A stretch of 64,000 nucleotides of DNA, from assembly GCF_900240975.1 (NCBI RefSeq), contig NZ_LT968776.1, positions 930,001 to 994,000 of the forward strand, read 5' to 3'. The DNA is from Mycobacterium sp. 4858. Lineage in GTDB: Bacteria; Actinomycetota; Actinomycetes; Mycobacteriales; Mycobacteriaceae. The position numbers were made by a program, and so were the translations under genes. The notes beneath the pieces were generated by a model, which made no database searches, was not told where the DNA came from, and saw only the letters and a list, made by a program, of their open reading frames with translations. This document shows, piece by piece, positions 47,247-57,738 of the stretch; position 1 is the stretch's first letter; the number at the start of each line of letters is the position of its first letter.

Positions 47247-47735
47247 GTGGCCCGCGCCGCCACGCCGGCGCTGGCGGCGCTGACGAAAGCCGGTGTGCCG
47301 CACCAGGTTGTCAGGTTCGATCACGATCCGCGGGCACGCTCGTTCGGCGACGAGGCGGTGCACGCGCTGACAAAAGAGCGTGGCATCGCGCCCGAGCAGA
47401 TCTACAAGACCCTGGTCATCGCGATCCCCGGCGACCTGGCGGTCGCGATTCTGCCGGTGCCGGCCCGCCTTTCGCTGAAGGCGGCCGCCGCGGCGCTCGG
47501 GGCGGCCAGGGCGAGCATGGCCGAGCCCGCCGCCGCCGAGCGGGCCACCGGCTACGTGCTGGGCGCCGTGTCGCCATTCGGGCAGCGCAAGGCCCTGCCG
47601 ACCGTCGTGGATGCGGGCGCGCAGGCCTGGGATCGGGTGTACTGCAGCGCCGGGCGCCGCGGCTGGGACGTCGGGGTGTCACCGCAGGACCTGATCCGGT
47701 TGACGAATGCGATTACCGCGGGCATCCAGGCGTAG
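47247..47735 (+). CDS. ybaK: YbaK/EbsC Cys-tRNA(Pro) deacylase
   Basis: This 162-residue single-domain prolyl-tRNA-editing fold has the catalytic lysine in YKTLVI and the loop GAVSPFGQRKALPTV. It clears Cys-tRNA(Pro) or related mischarged tRNAs. In M. tuberculosis I recall this gene as two short ORFs (Rv3224A and Rv3224B); here the frame is intact. GTG 47247 lies 13 bases after the SDR stop. Confidence 0.88.
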   Translation: MARAATPALAALTKAGVPHQVVRFDHDPRARSFGDEAVHALTKERGIAPEQIYKTLVIAIPGDLAVAILPVPARLSLKAAAAALGAARASMAEPAAAERATGYVLGAVSPFGQRKALPTVVDAGAQAWDRVYCSAGRRGWDVGVSPQDLIRLTNAITAGIQA

Positions 47736-47798
47736 CCGCGGGCGTAACGCCATGGTGAAAACCGGGCCGATTTCTCGCCGTGGCGTTACGCTCCCGCC

Positions 47799-48050
47799 AT
47801 GACGACGAAGCGATCCCGCGGTGCGACGATTGTCGCCGCCGGTGTGCTGGCCTTTTCCGGGTTGATGACCGCCGGTGTGGGCAGCGCCAACGCCGACACG
47901 ATTCAGACCGAGGGCAACTACCCGACCCGTCAGGCCTGCCAGGACGCCGGGCCGGGCGTGAAGGCCTCGACACCGGGCAACTGGAACAACTTCTGGTGCA
48001 TTCCGGACCGCAACGTCAACGGCAACTGGAAGCTGGTCCTCAGCAACTAG
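47799..48050 (+). CDS. small secreted protein with one disulfide
   Basis: The protein has 83 residues. The signal peptide (MTTKRSRGATIV ...) has its likely cleavage after ANA at about 32. The mature part has about 51 residues with two cysteines (RQACQDAG, FWCIPD) and several Trp/Asn. It recalls the group of small exported mycobacterial proteins with a shared TRQACQDAG-type motif; function unknown. The gene fills the place of Rv3225c in M. tuberculosis. It converges on the SRAP gene, six bases apart. Confidence 0.7.
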   Translation: MTTKRSRGATIVAAGVLAFSGLMTAGVGSANADTIQTEGNYPTRQACQDAGPGVKASTPGNWNNFWCIPDRNVNGNWKLVLSN

Positions 48051-48056
48051 AGCAGC

Positions 48057-48818
48057 CTAAAGAAGGCGGGCCTGCTCGGGTTCCGGGCCGGCCGGCTCGA
48101 GTAGCTCGGGCCCATTGTTGCGCACGTTGTTGACCAGCGTGGAGATCTCCCGCATGCGAATGCCGCGTACGTCGGGCGGACGGCTGAGCAGCTTTTCGTC
48201 GATCGGGGCGTCGGGGTCCAGCCAGCGATCCCACTCCCGCTCGGGCACCACCAGCGGCATCCGGTCGTGGATCTCGGCCAGCTCGCCGGGCGCGTCGGTG
48301 GTGATGATGGTGCAACTCAGCAGCGGCGACGCGTCCTTGGCAGGCTTCCACACCGACCACAGCCCGGCCATGAACAGCGGCTCGCCGTCCTCGCGGTACA
48401 TGAAGAACGGCGTCTTGCGGGACTTCTTGCCCGCGACCGCGTCGTTGACGCGCCATTCGTAGTAGCCGTCCATCGGGATCAGGCACCGTTTCGACTTGGC
48501 GCTCGACCGGAACGCGGGCGAGGTGGTGACCTTGTCCGCGCGCGCGTTGATCAGCATGGGCCCCTTGGTCTCGGGCGCCCCCTCGGCGGTGGCCTTCGCC
48601 CACGGGGGCACCAGGCCCCAGCGCATCAGCCGCACCCGGCGGGTGGGCTCGTCGTCGGGGTCGGTGTGCCGGCTGACGACGGTCGCGATGGTCGAGGTGG
48701 GGGCCACGTTGTAGTTGGGCGCCCCGGCGCCCTCGGAGGTGCCGGTGGCCTCGTCGATCGCCTTGATCTTCTGGGCCAGCAGCGCCGGATCGGTGGTGAC
48801 CGCGAACCGTCCACACAT
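48057..48818 (-). CDS. SRAP-domain protein (HMCES/YedK-like abasic-site crosslinker)
   Basis: The protein has 253 residues. The start must be ATG 48818 because the family needs the catalytic Cys2 right after the initiator Met (MCGRFAVTT). Other active-site parts are NARADK, the glutamate in GYYEW and the histidine in [12 protein letters not shown] proteins form a thiazolidine crosslink with abasic sites in single-stranded DNA and protect it. The frame upstream to 48848 is not used. It is divergent from aroA by about 50 bases. Counterpart: Rv3226c. Confidence 0.92.
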   Translation of the reverse strand: MCGRFAVTTDPALLAQKIKAIDEATGTSEGAGAPNYNVAPTSTIATVVSRHTDPDDEPTRRVRLMRWGLVPPWAKATAEGAPETKGPMLINARADKVTTSPAFRSSAKSKRCLIPMDGYYEWRVNDAVAGKKSRKTPFFMYREDGEPLFMAGLWSVWKPAKDASPLLSCTIITTDAPGELAEIHDRMPLVVPEREWDRWLDPDAPIDEKLLSRPPDVRGIRMREISTLVNNVRNNGPELLEPAGPEPEQARLL

Positions 48819-48868
48819 ACCTTCCATGGTGGCAGAAGTCGGTGACACGCCATGATGGACGCGTGAGT

Positions 48869-50155
48869 ATGTGGACGGCCCCCAGCGCGCCGAAACCGGT
48901 GCACGCGACCGTGACCGTTCCGGGCTCGAAGTCGCAGACCAACCGCGCGCTGGTGCTGGCCGCCCTGGCCGCCGCGCAGGGAAACGGCACCCCGACCATC
49001 AGCGGGGCGCTGCGCAGCCGCGACACCGACCTGATGATCGGCGCCCTGCTCGCCCTGGGCCTGCGCGTCGACGGCAGCGGGTCCGAGCTGACGGTCAGTG
49101 GCCGCATCGCGCCGGGACCCGGCGCACGGGTGGACTGCGGCCTGGCCGGCACGGTCCTGCGCTTCGTCCCGCCGCTGGCCGCGCTGGCCGAGGCGGTGGT
49201 GGAGTTCGACGGCGACGAGCAAGCCCGCGTGCGGCCCATCGCGCCGCTGCTCGACGCCCTGCGCGGTCTGGGCGTGCCGATCGAGGGTGCGGGCCTGCCC
49301 TTCCGGGTGCACGGCAGCGGAGCGGTCGCCGGGGGCACCGTGGCCATCGACGCCTCGGCGTCGTCACAGTTCGTGTCGGGGCTGCTGTTGTGCGCGCCGT
49401 CGTTCGCCGAGGGCCTGACCGTGCAGCACACCGGCGCGACACTGCCGTCGGCGCCGCACATCGCGATGACCGTGCAGATGCTGCGGCAGGCCGGGGTCGA
49501 CGTCGACGATTCCGTGCCCAACCGCTGGCGGGTGCGCCCCGGCCCGGTGGCGGCCCGGCACTGGGAGGTCGAGCCCGACCTGACGAACGCCGTGCCGTTC
49601 CTGGCGGCGGCCGTGGTCACCGGCGGAACGGTGCGCATCAACGGCTGGCCCGCGGCCAGCGTGCAACCCGCCGACCACATCCTGACCGTGCTGGCTAAGC
49701 TGAATGCCGTTGTCTCGCAGGATGACTCGTTTCTCGAGGTGCAGGGTTGCGCCGACAACGACGGCTACCCCGGTTTCGATGTCGACCTGCGCGCCGTCGG
49801 CGAACTGACCCCGGCGGTGGCGGCGCTGGCCGCGCTGGCAAAGCCGGGATCGGTGTCGCGCCTCACCGGCATCGGCCACCTGCGGGGCCACGAGACCGAC
49901 CGGCTCGCCGCGCTCAGCGCCGAGATCAACCGCCTGGGCGGTGACTGCACCGAAACACCCGACGGCCTGGTGATCACCGCGACGCCGCTGCGGCCCGGCC
50001 CCTGGCGGGCCTACGCCGACCACCGGATGGCGATGGCGGGCGCGATCGTCGGGCTACGGGTGGCCGGGGTCCAGGTGGACGACATCGGCTCCACCTCCAA
50101 GACGCTGCCCGAGTTTCCGCAGCTGTGGGCGCGAATGTTGGGGTCCGATATTTGA
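48869..50155 (+). CDS. aroA: 3-phosphoshikimate 1-carboxyvinyltransferase (EPSP synthase)
   Basis: This 428-residue protein catalyses the sixth shikimate step (shikimate-3-phosphate plus PEP). It has the substrate motifs [42 protein letters not shown] and the C-terminal [15 protein letters not shown] 48869 aligns with the M. tuberculosis start; a GTG two codons upstream (48863) is equally possible. Its TGA overlaps the presumed TTG start of rsgA, so both may be coupled. Confidence 0.95.
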   Translation: MWTAPSAPKPVHATVTVPGSKSQTNRALVLAALAAAQGNGTPTISGALRSRDTDLMIGALLALGLRVDGSGSELTVSGRIAPGPGARVDCGLAGTVLRFVPPLAALAEAVVEFDGDEQARVRPIAPLLDALRGLGVPIEGAGLPFRVHGSGAVAGGTVAIDASASSQFVSGLLLCAPSFAEGLTVQHTGATLPSAPHIAMTVQMLRQAGVDVDDSVPNRWRVRPGPVAARHWEVEPDLTNAVPFLAAAVVTGGTVRINGWPAASVQPADHILTVLAKLNAVVSQDDSFLEVQGCADNDGYPGFDVDLRAVGELTPAVAALAALAKPGSVSRLTGIGHLRGHETDRLAALSAEINRLGGDCTETPDGLVITATPLRPGPWRAYADHRMAMAGAIVGLRVAGVQVDDIGSTSKTLPEFPQLWARMLGSDI

Positions 50156-51132
50156 AGCCCGGCGATTACGACGAGTCCGACGTCAAGGTCCGCTCCGGCA
50201 GGGGCTCGCGACCGCGCACCAAGACTCGTCCCGGGCACGCCAACGCCGAGGCCGCGATGGTGGTCAGCGTCGACCGCGGACGTTGGGGGTGCGTCCTCGG
50301 CGGGGACCCCGCTCGGCGGGTCACGGCGATGCGGGCCCGGGAACTGGGCCGGACCCGGATCGTGGTCGGTGACGATGTCGACGTCGTCGGCGATGTGTCC
50401 GGGCGCACCGACACCCTGGCCCGCATCGTGCGGCGCGGGGAACGGCGAACGGTGCTGCGGCGCACGGCCGATGACACCGATCCCACCGAACGCGTGGTGG
50501 TCGCCAATGCCGACCAGTTGCTGATCGTGGTCGCGCTGGCCGACCCGCCGCCGCGCACCGGGCTGGTCGACCGGGCGCTGATCGCCGCCTACGCCGGCGG
50601 GCTGACGCCGATCCTGTGCCTGACCAAGACCGACCTCGCCCCCCCGGAGCCGTTCGCCGGGCAGTTCGTGGACCTGGACCTGACGGTGGTCGCCGCGGGC
50701 CGCGACGATCCGCTGCTCGCGGTCGCCGACCTGCTCGCCGGCAAGATCACCGTGCTGCTCGGGCATTCCGGCGTGGGCAAGTCCACGTTGGTGAATCGCC
50801 TTGTGCCCGAGGCGGAACGGGCCGTCGGCGAGGTCACCGACATCGGCCGGGGCAGGCACACCTCCACCCAATCGGTCGCGCTACCGCTGGCCACGTCGGG
50901 TTGGGTGATCGACACCCCGGGCATCCGCTCGTTCGGGCTGGCGCACATCGCGCCGAACGACGTGCTGATGGCCTTCTCGGATCTCGCCGAGGCGATCGAG
51001 GACTGTCCCCGCGGCTGCGGACACATGGGGCCTCCGGCCGACCCGGAGTGCGCGCTCGACGCGCTGTCCGGCCCCGCCGCCCGCCGGGTGGCCGCCGCGC
51101 GCCGGCTGCTGGGCGCGCTCAACCAGACTTAG
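50152..51132 (+). CDS. rsgA: ribosome biogenesis GTPase RsgA
   Basis: The protein has 326 residues. An OB-fold N-terminus is followed by a circularly permuted GTPase with G4 (LTKTD) before G1 (GHSGVGKST) and G3 (DTPGIRS), and a zinc site ([16 protein letters not shown]). RsgA checks 30S subunit maturation. The TTG at 50152 overlaps the aroA stop (TTGA) and gives a length near Rv3228; a GTG at 50125 is the alternative. The 3' end overlaps the HxlR gene tail-to-tail by 14 bp. Confidence 0.92.
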   Translation: MKPGDYDESDVKVRSGRGSRPRTKTRPGHANAEAAMVVSVDRGRWGCVLGGDPARRVTAMRARELGRTRIVVGDDVDVVGDVSGRTDTLARIVRRGERRTVLRRTADDTDPTERVVVANADQLLIVVALADPPPRTGLVDRALIAAYAGGLTPILCLTKTDLAPPEPFAGQFVDLDLTVVAAGRDDPLLAVADLLAGKITVLLGHSGVGKSTLVNRLVPEAERAVGEVTDIGRGRHTSTQSVALPLATSGWVIDTPGIRSFGLAHIAPNDVLMAFSDLAEAIEDCPRGCGHMGPPADPECALDALSGPAARRVAAARRLLGALNQT

Positions 51133-51592
51133 CCAGCCGCATGCCGAGCTCGTCGGGCGGCACCTTATGGCCTTCCGCGCAACGGATTTCGACGCTCGCC
51201 TCGGCGCCACACCCGAGATGAGTGAGCCGCAGGCGGTTGCGTCCCGGCAGGTGGCGTCGGCCCCACTCGAACATCGCCCACACCACCGGCATGAAGTCCG
51301 TGCCGGCCGGGGTGAGCACGTATTCCTCGCGGCGGCGCTGGCCGGGCTCGTGATACGGCTGGCGTTTCAGCAGCCCCAGCTCGACCAGTTCGGACAGCCG
51401 CGCCGACGTGGCGGCCTTGGTGATGCCCACCCGGCGGGCGAAGTCGTCGAAACGCGTGGTGCCGTAATAGGCCTCGCGCATGATCAGCATCGCGGACTTG
51501 GTGCCCACCACCGCCATCGTCTTCTCGATCGCGCATTCGCCCACGGCGGACCAGGCATTGCGATCGGCCAGCGGCCCCTGCAGCAGTGTCAT
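51119..51592 (-). CDS. HxlR-family transcriptional regulator
   Basis: The 157-residue protein has a HxlR winged HTH (GTTRFDDFARRVGITKAATSARLSELVELGLL) with ECAIEKTMAVVG upstream. The C-terminal end has two cysteines (LGCGAE, IRCAEG) that could sense redox or metal state. A good SD (GGGAGGT) precedes ATG 51592. It is divergent from a thiolase gene, with a palindromic site between them, and it is the first gene of the accessory block beyond rsgA. Confidence 0.88.
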   Translation of the reverse strand: MTLLQGPLADRNAWSAVGECAIEKTMAVVGTKSAMLIMREAYYGTTRFDDFARRVGITKAATSARLSELVELGLLKRQPYHEPGQRRREEYVLTPAGTDFMPVVWAMFEWGRRHLPGRNRLRLTHLGCGAEASVEIRCAEGHKVPPDELGMRLAKSG

Positions 51593-51622
51593 AGATCACC
51601 TCCCGATCTGGGTTGCGTTTAG

Positions 51623-51648
51623 TGTACCTAGATGTTTATCTGGGTACA
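51623..51648. promoter_or_regulatory. imperfect palindrome, candidate HxlR operator
   Basis: TGTACCTAGATG (51623-51634) and TATCTGGGTACA (51637-51648) form an inverted repeat with 10 of 12 matches, between the HxlR and thiolase genes. A further half-site TACCTAGG lies at 51657-51664. Confidence 0.5.
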
Positions 51649-51686
51649 GCGGTCTATACCTAGGCTGCAGGACTCGAGGAGGAGCC

Positions 51687-52862
<1,176 letters not shown>

Positions 52863-52867
52863 CGGCG

Positions 52868-53956
52868 ATGTCGTCGCCCAGCATCTCGAGCGTCTTTGTC
52901 ATCGGCGGCACCGGCGCTCAGGGCATGCCCATCATCCGTGCCCTGGTCGCCGACAAGAGGTACTCCGTTCGATTCCTCAGCCGCGACCCCGACTCCCGCC
53001 GAGCGAAGGAGCTGCTCGGGCTCGACAACGTGTCCGTATTGGAAGGCTCATTCGCCGACGAAGCGAATCTGCGGCAGGGTTTCCGCGGTTGTGATGCGGC
53101 ATTCGTCAACATCGACGGATTCAACACCGGTGAGAAGACCGAGATGTATTGGGCGATCCGCAGTTACGAGATAGCCATCGAAGAGGGAGTGAAATTCTTC
53201 GTCTATGGAAACCTCGATTACGGGCTCAAGAAGTCGGGATACGACTCCCGCTTCCGTACCGGCCACTATGACGGCAAGGGCCGGGTGGGCGAATGGATCC
53301 TCTTCCAGAATCGGGTGAATGGTGACCGGATGGGGGCGGCGGTCTTCACGACGGGTCCCTACATCGAGATGGTGATCTCGCCCGGGACGCCGATGACGCC
53401 TACCGTCGAGGACGGTGTCTTGACGTGGCGGGTCCCGCTTGGCGAGGGCGCGGTGCCCCATGTGGCTCTCGAAGATTGCGGATATTATGTCCGTTGGCTT
53501 TTCGACCATCCCGAGCGCGCGAAGGGCCTCGATCTCGAAGTCGCTGTGGACCACATCACCTATGCGGACCTTGCTGCGGCGTTCGAGAAGGTCACCGGAC
53601 ACCCGGCGCGGTACATCGACACCGATCTAGACGAGTATTGGCAGAACGGCCCCCTCAGCAGGAGGGCGGATGCGCCTGCCGGGTACAACGCGGACCCCAG
53701 CGACAAGAGCACCATGACCGTCCGGGACAACTTCACGGGATTTTGGAATCTGTGGAAATACGGAGTCGTCAAACGCGATTACGACCTACTCGATCAAATC
53801 CACCCGAACCGGATCCGGAGTGCCGAGGAATGGTTCCGCAGAGAAGACCGGTTGGGAAGGGCGCTGGGGAAAGGCGGCCTGTGGGAGCGGGTTCAACCGG
53901 AGAACCGGACTCCGATCCTCAAGATTGGTGAGGATCGAAGGACGGGGAAATTATGA
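52868..53956 (+). CDS. NmrA-like atypical SDR, codon usage unlike its neighbours
   Basis: The protein has 362 residues with a Rossmann start (VFVIGGTGAQG, 9-19) and no SDR Tyr-xxx-Lys motif in the usual place, the NmrA-like condition. Such proteins act as redox sensors or as reductases. The body uses more A/T-ending codons (TAT, GAA, AAA, GAT) and looks lower in GC than flanking genes, a sign of acquisition. It is followed by a DUF302 gene with ATGA overlap. Confidence 0.8.
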   Translation: MSSPSISSVFVIGGTGAQGMPIIRALVADKRYSVRFLSRDPDSRRAKELLGLDNVSVLEGSFADEANLRQGFRGCDAAFVNIDGFNTGEKTEMYWAIRSYEIAIEEGVKFFVYGNLDYGLKKSGYDSRFRTGHYDGKGRVGEWILFQNRVNGDRMGAAVFTTGPYIEMVISPGTPMTPTVEDGVLTWRVPLGEGAVPHVALEDCGYYVRWLFDHPERAKGLDLEVAVDHITYADLAAAFEKVTGHPARYIDTDLDEYWQNGPLSRRADAPAGYNADPSDKSTMTVRDNFTGFWNLWKYGVVKRDYDLLDQIHPNRIRSAEEWFRREDRLGRALGKGGLWERVQPENRTPILKIGEDRRTGKL

Positions 53957-54444
53957 CCGAGACTGTTTTCGAGGGCGTGCGGGTGCGCTACGACAGCACC
54001 AAGGGCTACGACGAGCTGCTCGCCGCGCTGCTGGCCGACATCGGCGAGCGGCCGGTGCCCGTCAACGACATCGCGACGAGCACCGGCGACTGGGACTCCT
54101 ATCGGGAGCGCATCGAACCCCACGCGGGCCCAAGCGGATTCATGCTGTTCGGCGTCTTCGACCACGGCGCGTGGATCACCAAGGCCGGCATCGATCGCAG
54201 GGTGGTCCGCGTCATCCTCGGCAACCCGCTGATCGCGATCACGATGCTGCGCCACGACCTGACCGCCGGCCTGTTCGCCCCGGTCGAGCTGCTGATCACC
54301 GACGAGCCGGCCGGCAGCAGCCTGACCTACGTCAAGCCGTCGTCGCTGATGGTCGTCGAACCCAATCCTGAATTGCTCGGCGCCGCACAAGAACTCGACG
54401 CCAAACTGGCGGCGCTGGCCGAAAAGGTGACCGGCGGTTGGTGA
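53953..54444 (+). CDS. DUF302 protein
   Basis: The 163-residue protein belongs to the DUF302 fold (ITKAGIDRRVVRVILGNPLIAITMLRHD with LLITDEP and YVKPSSLMV). Small DUF302 proteins are widespread and their function is not known. No membrane helix or cofactor motif is evident. The ATG overlaps the NmrA-like stop. It is convergent with the amidohydrolase. Confidence 0.8.
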   Translation: MTETVFEGVRVRYDSTKGYDELLAALLADIGERPVPVNDIATSTGDWDSYRERIEPHAGPSGFMLFGVFDHGAWITKAGIDRRVVRVILGNPLIAITMLRHDLTAGLFAPVELLITDEPAGSSLTYVKPSSLMVVEPNPELLGAAQELDAKLAALAEKVTGGW

Positions 54445-54484
54445 CCCGCCAACGCCGCCCGACCTGTCCCTGCGTTGTGAGCAT

Positions 54485-55582
54485 TCAGGATTTCGGCGGT
54501 TCCCCGCGGCCCAGCAGTAGGTGCTCGGCGTTGCGGTGGGCCAGTTTGGACTTATCCTCGGCGCTCAGCGGTGCGGAGTCGATGAAGGCGCGAGCGTCGC
54601 GGTAGCCGGCGGCCGCCCCGAGGAGGTCCGGACGTCGTTGTCCGAGCGCGCTGCTGTACGGGTCATCCTGGGCGAACATGAGGCGATCCGGCCCCAACAC
54701 GTCGAGGGTTTGTCGCAGCATGCGGTGGCTGAACACGCCACCGGCCGTGACGTACACATTGTCGGTGATGTAGTCGAGGACGTGTCGGTCCAGGCCGTTG
54801 TCGGTATTGCTGAGCGCATCGGCGCGATCGGCGAAGGAGACGATCATCTCGCCCCAGTGGCCGAGGATGATCTGCAGGTCGGGGTGGCGGTCGAAGGTTC
54901 CCGCGAGGATGAGCCGCAACGCGGCAAGCCCGGCCTCGGCGTGCCAGCCCCACCCGCCGGTGGAGAGCATGAGGTTTGTCCCGAAGCCGAAGCCGCCGTA
55001 ACAGGCTTCGCGTACGGCGGCGGGCGGTATCCCGGGATGGATGTAGATCGGTACCCCGAGCTCGGCGGCGGCCTCGAAGATCGGCCGGAAACTGCTGTGG
55101 TCGAGCAGGGTTGGCCCGGTGCGGGGAAACACCATCGCACCCACGAAGCCCAGTTCGAGGATGCAGCGGCGCAGTTCGTCGGCGGCGGCATCGGGATCCG
55201 GGGTGGGCAGGGTGGCGAACGCCGCGAAGCGGTCTGGCCGGCGCCGGACCGCGTCGGCGAGCACGTCGTTGGCGTCGCGGGCCAGGGACACGGCCAACTC
55301 CGCGGGCAGCGGTTGCGTGCCGGGAGTGGTGATTGACAGCACCTGGACATCAACGCCCGCGGCGTCCATGCGGTCCAGCCGTTCGTCGCCGAGGTCGAGC
55401 AGCCGATGACTGACGATGTCGGGACTACTGAGCCAGGTGACGGTGTCATCCCCGCCGAATTCGACCAGGGCCTCCCGAAGCTCGGCGGTCCAGGCGTGTT
55501 CCTCGACGGCGATCACCCGCGACACCTGAAAGTCGTTGTCGGGGAATGCTTGTGGTGCTTCCGCCGACGGTACCGGCGACAT
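54485..55582 (-). CDS. amidohydrolase-2 family decarboxylase (gamma-resorcylate decarboxylase-like)
   Basis: The 365-residue TIM-barrel has the ExH metal site VEEHAW (Glu27, His29), His181 (YIHPGIPP), His241 (LGHWGEM) and Asp305 (AQDDPYSS), the pattern of nonoxidative hydroxybenzoate decarboxylases such as gamma-resorcylate or 5-carboxyvanillate decarboxylase. It probably decarboxylates a phenolic acid. ATG 55582 is used; 23 codons upstream belong to the leader. A perfect 14-bp palindrome lies just before it. Confidence 0.83.
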   Translation of the reverse strand: MSPVPSAEAPQAFPDNDFQVSRVIAVEEHAWTAELREALVEFGGDDTVTWLSSPDIVSHRLLDLGDERLDRMDAAGVDVQVLSITTPGTQPLPAELAVSLARDANDVLADAVRRRPDRFAAFATLPTPDPDAAADELRRCILELGFVGAMVFPRTGPTLLDHSSFRPIFEAAAELGVPIYIHPGIPPAAVREACYGGFGFGTNLMLSTGGWGWHAEAGLAALRLILAGTFDRHPDLQIILGHWGEMIVSFADRADALSNTDNGLDRHVLDYITDNVYVTAGGVFSHRMLRQTLDVLGPDRLMFAQDDPYSSALGQRRPDLLGAAAGYRDARAFIDSAPLSAEDKSKLAHRNAEHLLLGRGEPPKS

Positions 55583-55648
55583 CACGGACCGCACCTCCTC
55601 AGCTGCAGGGTTTCGGGGCGGGCGCCCATGGGCCACGGGGCCGCATAC

Positions 55649-55678
55649 CAATATAACCGGACTTCAGTCCGGTTATAT
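55649..55678. promoter_or_regulatory. perfect 14-bp inverted repeat, TetR-type operator
   Basis: AATATAACCGGACT, two bases (TC), AGTCCGGTTATATT: a perfect inverted repeat of 30 bp, 67 bases before the amidohydrolase start. The ACCGGACT/AGTCCGGT core is typical of TetR-family operators, and the AT-rich flanks can serve as -10 elements on either strand. No tetR gene is adjacent. Confidence 0.75.
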
Positions 55679-55724
55679 TTCCCAGCCCAGCCCCAAGTTG
55701 CTCAGCGGGGCGGCGGCTCCGGCA

Positions 55725-56789
55725 TCAGCGGCGCGTTTCAATCTTCAGGTCGCCAGCTGTCACGGTACGGATGTGATCGCTGGCGAGTACGTCGTGCGGG
55801 AACCCGAGTTCGATCCCGCTGGCCTGGTCGAGGCGGCCAAGCTGGTCGGTCGTGAAGTCGACTTCGAGGGCGCCCAGATTGTCATCGAGCTGAGCGGCGG
55901 TGCGGGCACCGACGATCGGTGCCGTCACGCCCGGGTTCTGCAGGGTCCAGGCGAGTCCGACCTGGGCCGGTGTGCGGTCGAGCTCGGTCGCGACCTCCTT
56001 CACGACATCGGCAATGGCAAGGTTGCGCTCGGTGAGTGCGCCCAGGGCGAAGTTGAAGCTTTTGCGGGTGCCGTCGCCAGAAGCGCCGTTCGGCCCGGTC
56101 AGGTCGCCGTGGTTGTACTTGCCGCTGAGCACGCCGCCGGCCAGCGGCGAATACGGGATCACACCCAAACCCATCTCGCGTGCCATCGGGATCAGGTCCC
56201 GCTCCCCGGTGCGCTCGATCAGGTTGTATTCGATCTGCAGCGCGACCAGCGGTGACCAGCCACGCAGGTCGGCGATCGCCTGCATGCGGGACACCTGCCA
56301 GGCCGGGGCGTTGGAGATCGCCACATACAAGACCTTGCCCTGCCGGACCAGATCGTCCAGGCCGCGCAGGATCTCCTCGACCGGCGTCCTGAAGTCCCAC
56401 ACGTGCAGGTAAAGCAGATCGATGTAGTCCGTATTCAGCTGCCGCAGGCTGGTTTCCACCGATGCGAACATGCTTTTGCGGTGAGCGCCCCCGGAATTCG
56501 CGTCGGCGGGGCGGCGGAGCGTGGTGTATTTCGTTGCCAACACCAAGCTTTCGCGGTTCTCGCGGGTGAACTCACCCAGCAGACGTTCGGAGCTGCCGTC
56601 GGTATAGGTGTTGGCGGTGTCGATGAAGTTGCCGCCGTGCCCGACGTACAGGTCGAAGAGCTTGCGTGCCTCTTCTCGGTCGGCGCCCCAACCCCATTCG
56701 GTGCCGAAGGTCGCCGTCCCCAGCGCCAGCGGTGAGATCCGCAGCCCGGAGCGGCCCAGCAGCCGATAGGTGTCAAGGTTGAGCGTCAT
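55725..56789 (-). CDS. aldo/keto reductase
   Basis: The protein has 354 residues with the catalytic tetrad Asp57, Tyr62, Lys87 and His129 (FIDTANTYTDG, ATKYTT, LYLHVWD). It uses NADPH and reduces carbonyls; the substrate is unknown. AGGAGG lies six bases before ATG 56789. It is divergent from a MmyB-type regulator that probably controls it, and 142 bases upstream of the amidohydrolase on the same strand. Confidence 0.88.
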   Translation of the reverse strand: MTLNLDTYRLLGRSGLRISPLALGTATFGTEWGWGADREEARKLFDLYVGHGGNFIDTANTYTDGSSERLLGEFTRENRESLVLATKYTTLRRPADANSGGAHRKSMFASVETSLRQLNTDYIDLLYLHVWDFRTPVEEILRGLDDLVRQGKVLYVAISNAPAWQVSRMQAIADLRGWSPLVALQIEYNLIERTGERDLIPMAREMGLGVIPYSPLAGGVLSGKYNHGDLTGPNGASGDGTRKSFNFALGALTERNLAIADVVKEVATELDRTPAQVGLAWTLQNPGVTAPIVGARTAAQLDDNLGALEVDFTTDQLGRLDQASGIELGFPHDVLASDHIRTVTAGDLKIETRR

Positions 56790-56803
56790 TCACGTCCTCC
56801 TGC

Positions 56804-56829
56804 GCTTGTTTGCGTCGTCGACAACAAGC
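56804..56829. promoter_or_regulatory. inverted repeat in the aldo/keto reductase-regulator divergent region
   Basis: GCTTGTT (56804-56810) and AACAAGC (56823-56829) are separated by 12 bases, just upstream of the reductase SD. Possible operator for the HTH regulator. Confidence 0.35.
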
Positions 56830-56910
56830 CTGCGGCCGGGGCGCACGATGGGTAAGGGAGAGAACTTCCTGGGAACACCAGTCCCACCTTGGCTGTTGCA
56901 CGCCCATGTG

Positions 56911-57738
56911 ATGACCCAGACGGTGGATAGGACACAGGAGCTGGCCGCGTTCCTGCGGAGTCGACGCGAACGCCTGGACCCGCATGATTTCGACCTGCCG
57001 TCGCGCCGGCAATCGCGGCGCACGTCGGGATTGCGGCGCGAAGAGGTCGCCGAACTGGCCGGGGTCAGTGTCGACTACATCGTGCGGCTGGAACAGGCCC
57101 GCGGGCTGCGGCCCTCAGCGGATGTCGTGGAGGCGCTGGCCCGGGCGCTGCGCCTAGCTCCAGACGAACGCGCCTACCTTTTCGACCTGACCCAGCAGCG
57201 CCCACGCAAGGCCGACAGCCCGGCGACCGCTGCGGCGCCGCCACTGGCAGAGCTGGTCAGCGACCTGTCGCCAATGCCGGCCATGCTGATGAACCACCGC
57301 TTCGACATCCTGACCTGGAACGGCGAAATGGCGAAGCTGATCACGGATTTCGATGCCCTACCGCCGCCGCAGCGCAATTCGATGTGGCTATGCCTGATGC
57401 ATCCGGAAATACGCGAGCTATATGTCGACCGTCGACGCGTCGTGCGGGAGGGGGTCGCCCACCTCCGCGCCGCGTGGGCCGCCCACCCGGACGATCGGAC
57501 GCTGACCGATCTCATCGCCGAATTCATCTCCGGTGACGACGAATTCGCCCGCTTGTGGGCCGAGCGAGACGTGAAGGTGAACGGCCGCGGAGAAAAGGTG
57601 ATGCGACACCCCGAAGTCGGCGTGATCGCAGTGCACTTCGAAGTGCTCATGCCGCTTGAAGATACGGACCAGCGGTTGATGATCTGCCGCGCCGCGAACG
57701 CCGAGAGCAAGTCGGCGCTAGAGCAGCTCGTGAACTAA
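56911..57738 (+). CDS. XRE-family regulator with MmyB-like ligand domain
   Basis: The 275-residue protein has an N-terminal XRE HTH (SGLRREEVAELAGVSVDYIVRLEQ) and a C-terminal MmyB-like PAS domain (FDILTWNGEM ... LMHPEIRELY) that binds acyl ligands in Chloroflexus MltR and others. The regulators usually repress a divergent SDR or reductase, here the aldo/keto reductase. ATG 56911 (MTQTVDRTQ) is taken. Stop codons overlap with the convergent gene (CTAA). Confidence 0.88.
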   Translation: MTQTVDRTQELAAFLRSRRERLDPHDFDLPSRRQSRRTSGLRREEVAELAGVSVDYIVRLEQARGLRPSADVVEALARALRLAPDERAYLFDLTQQRPRKADSPATAAAPPLAELVSDLSPMPAMLMNHRFDILTWNGEMAKLITDFDALPPPQRNSMWLCLMHPEIRELYVDRRRVVREGVAHLRAAWAAHPDDRTLTDLIAEFISGDDEFARLWAERDVKVNGRGEKVMRHPEVGVIAVHFEVLMPLEDTDQRLMICRAANAESKSALEQLVN

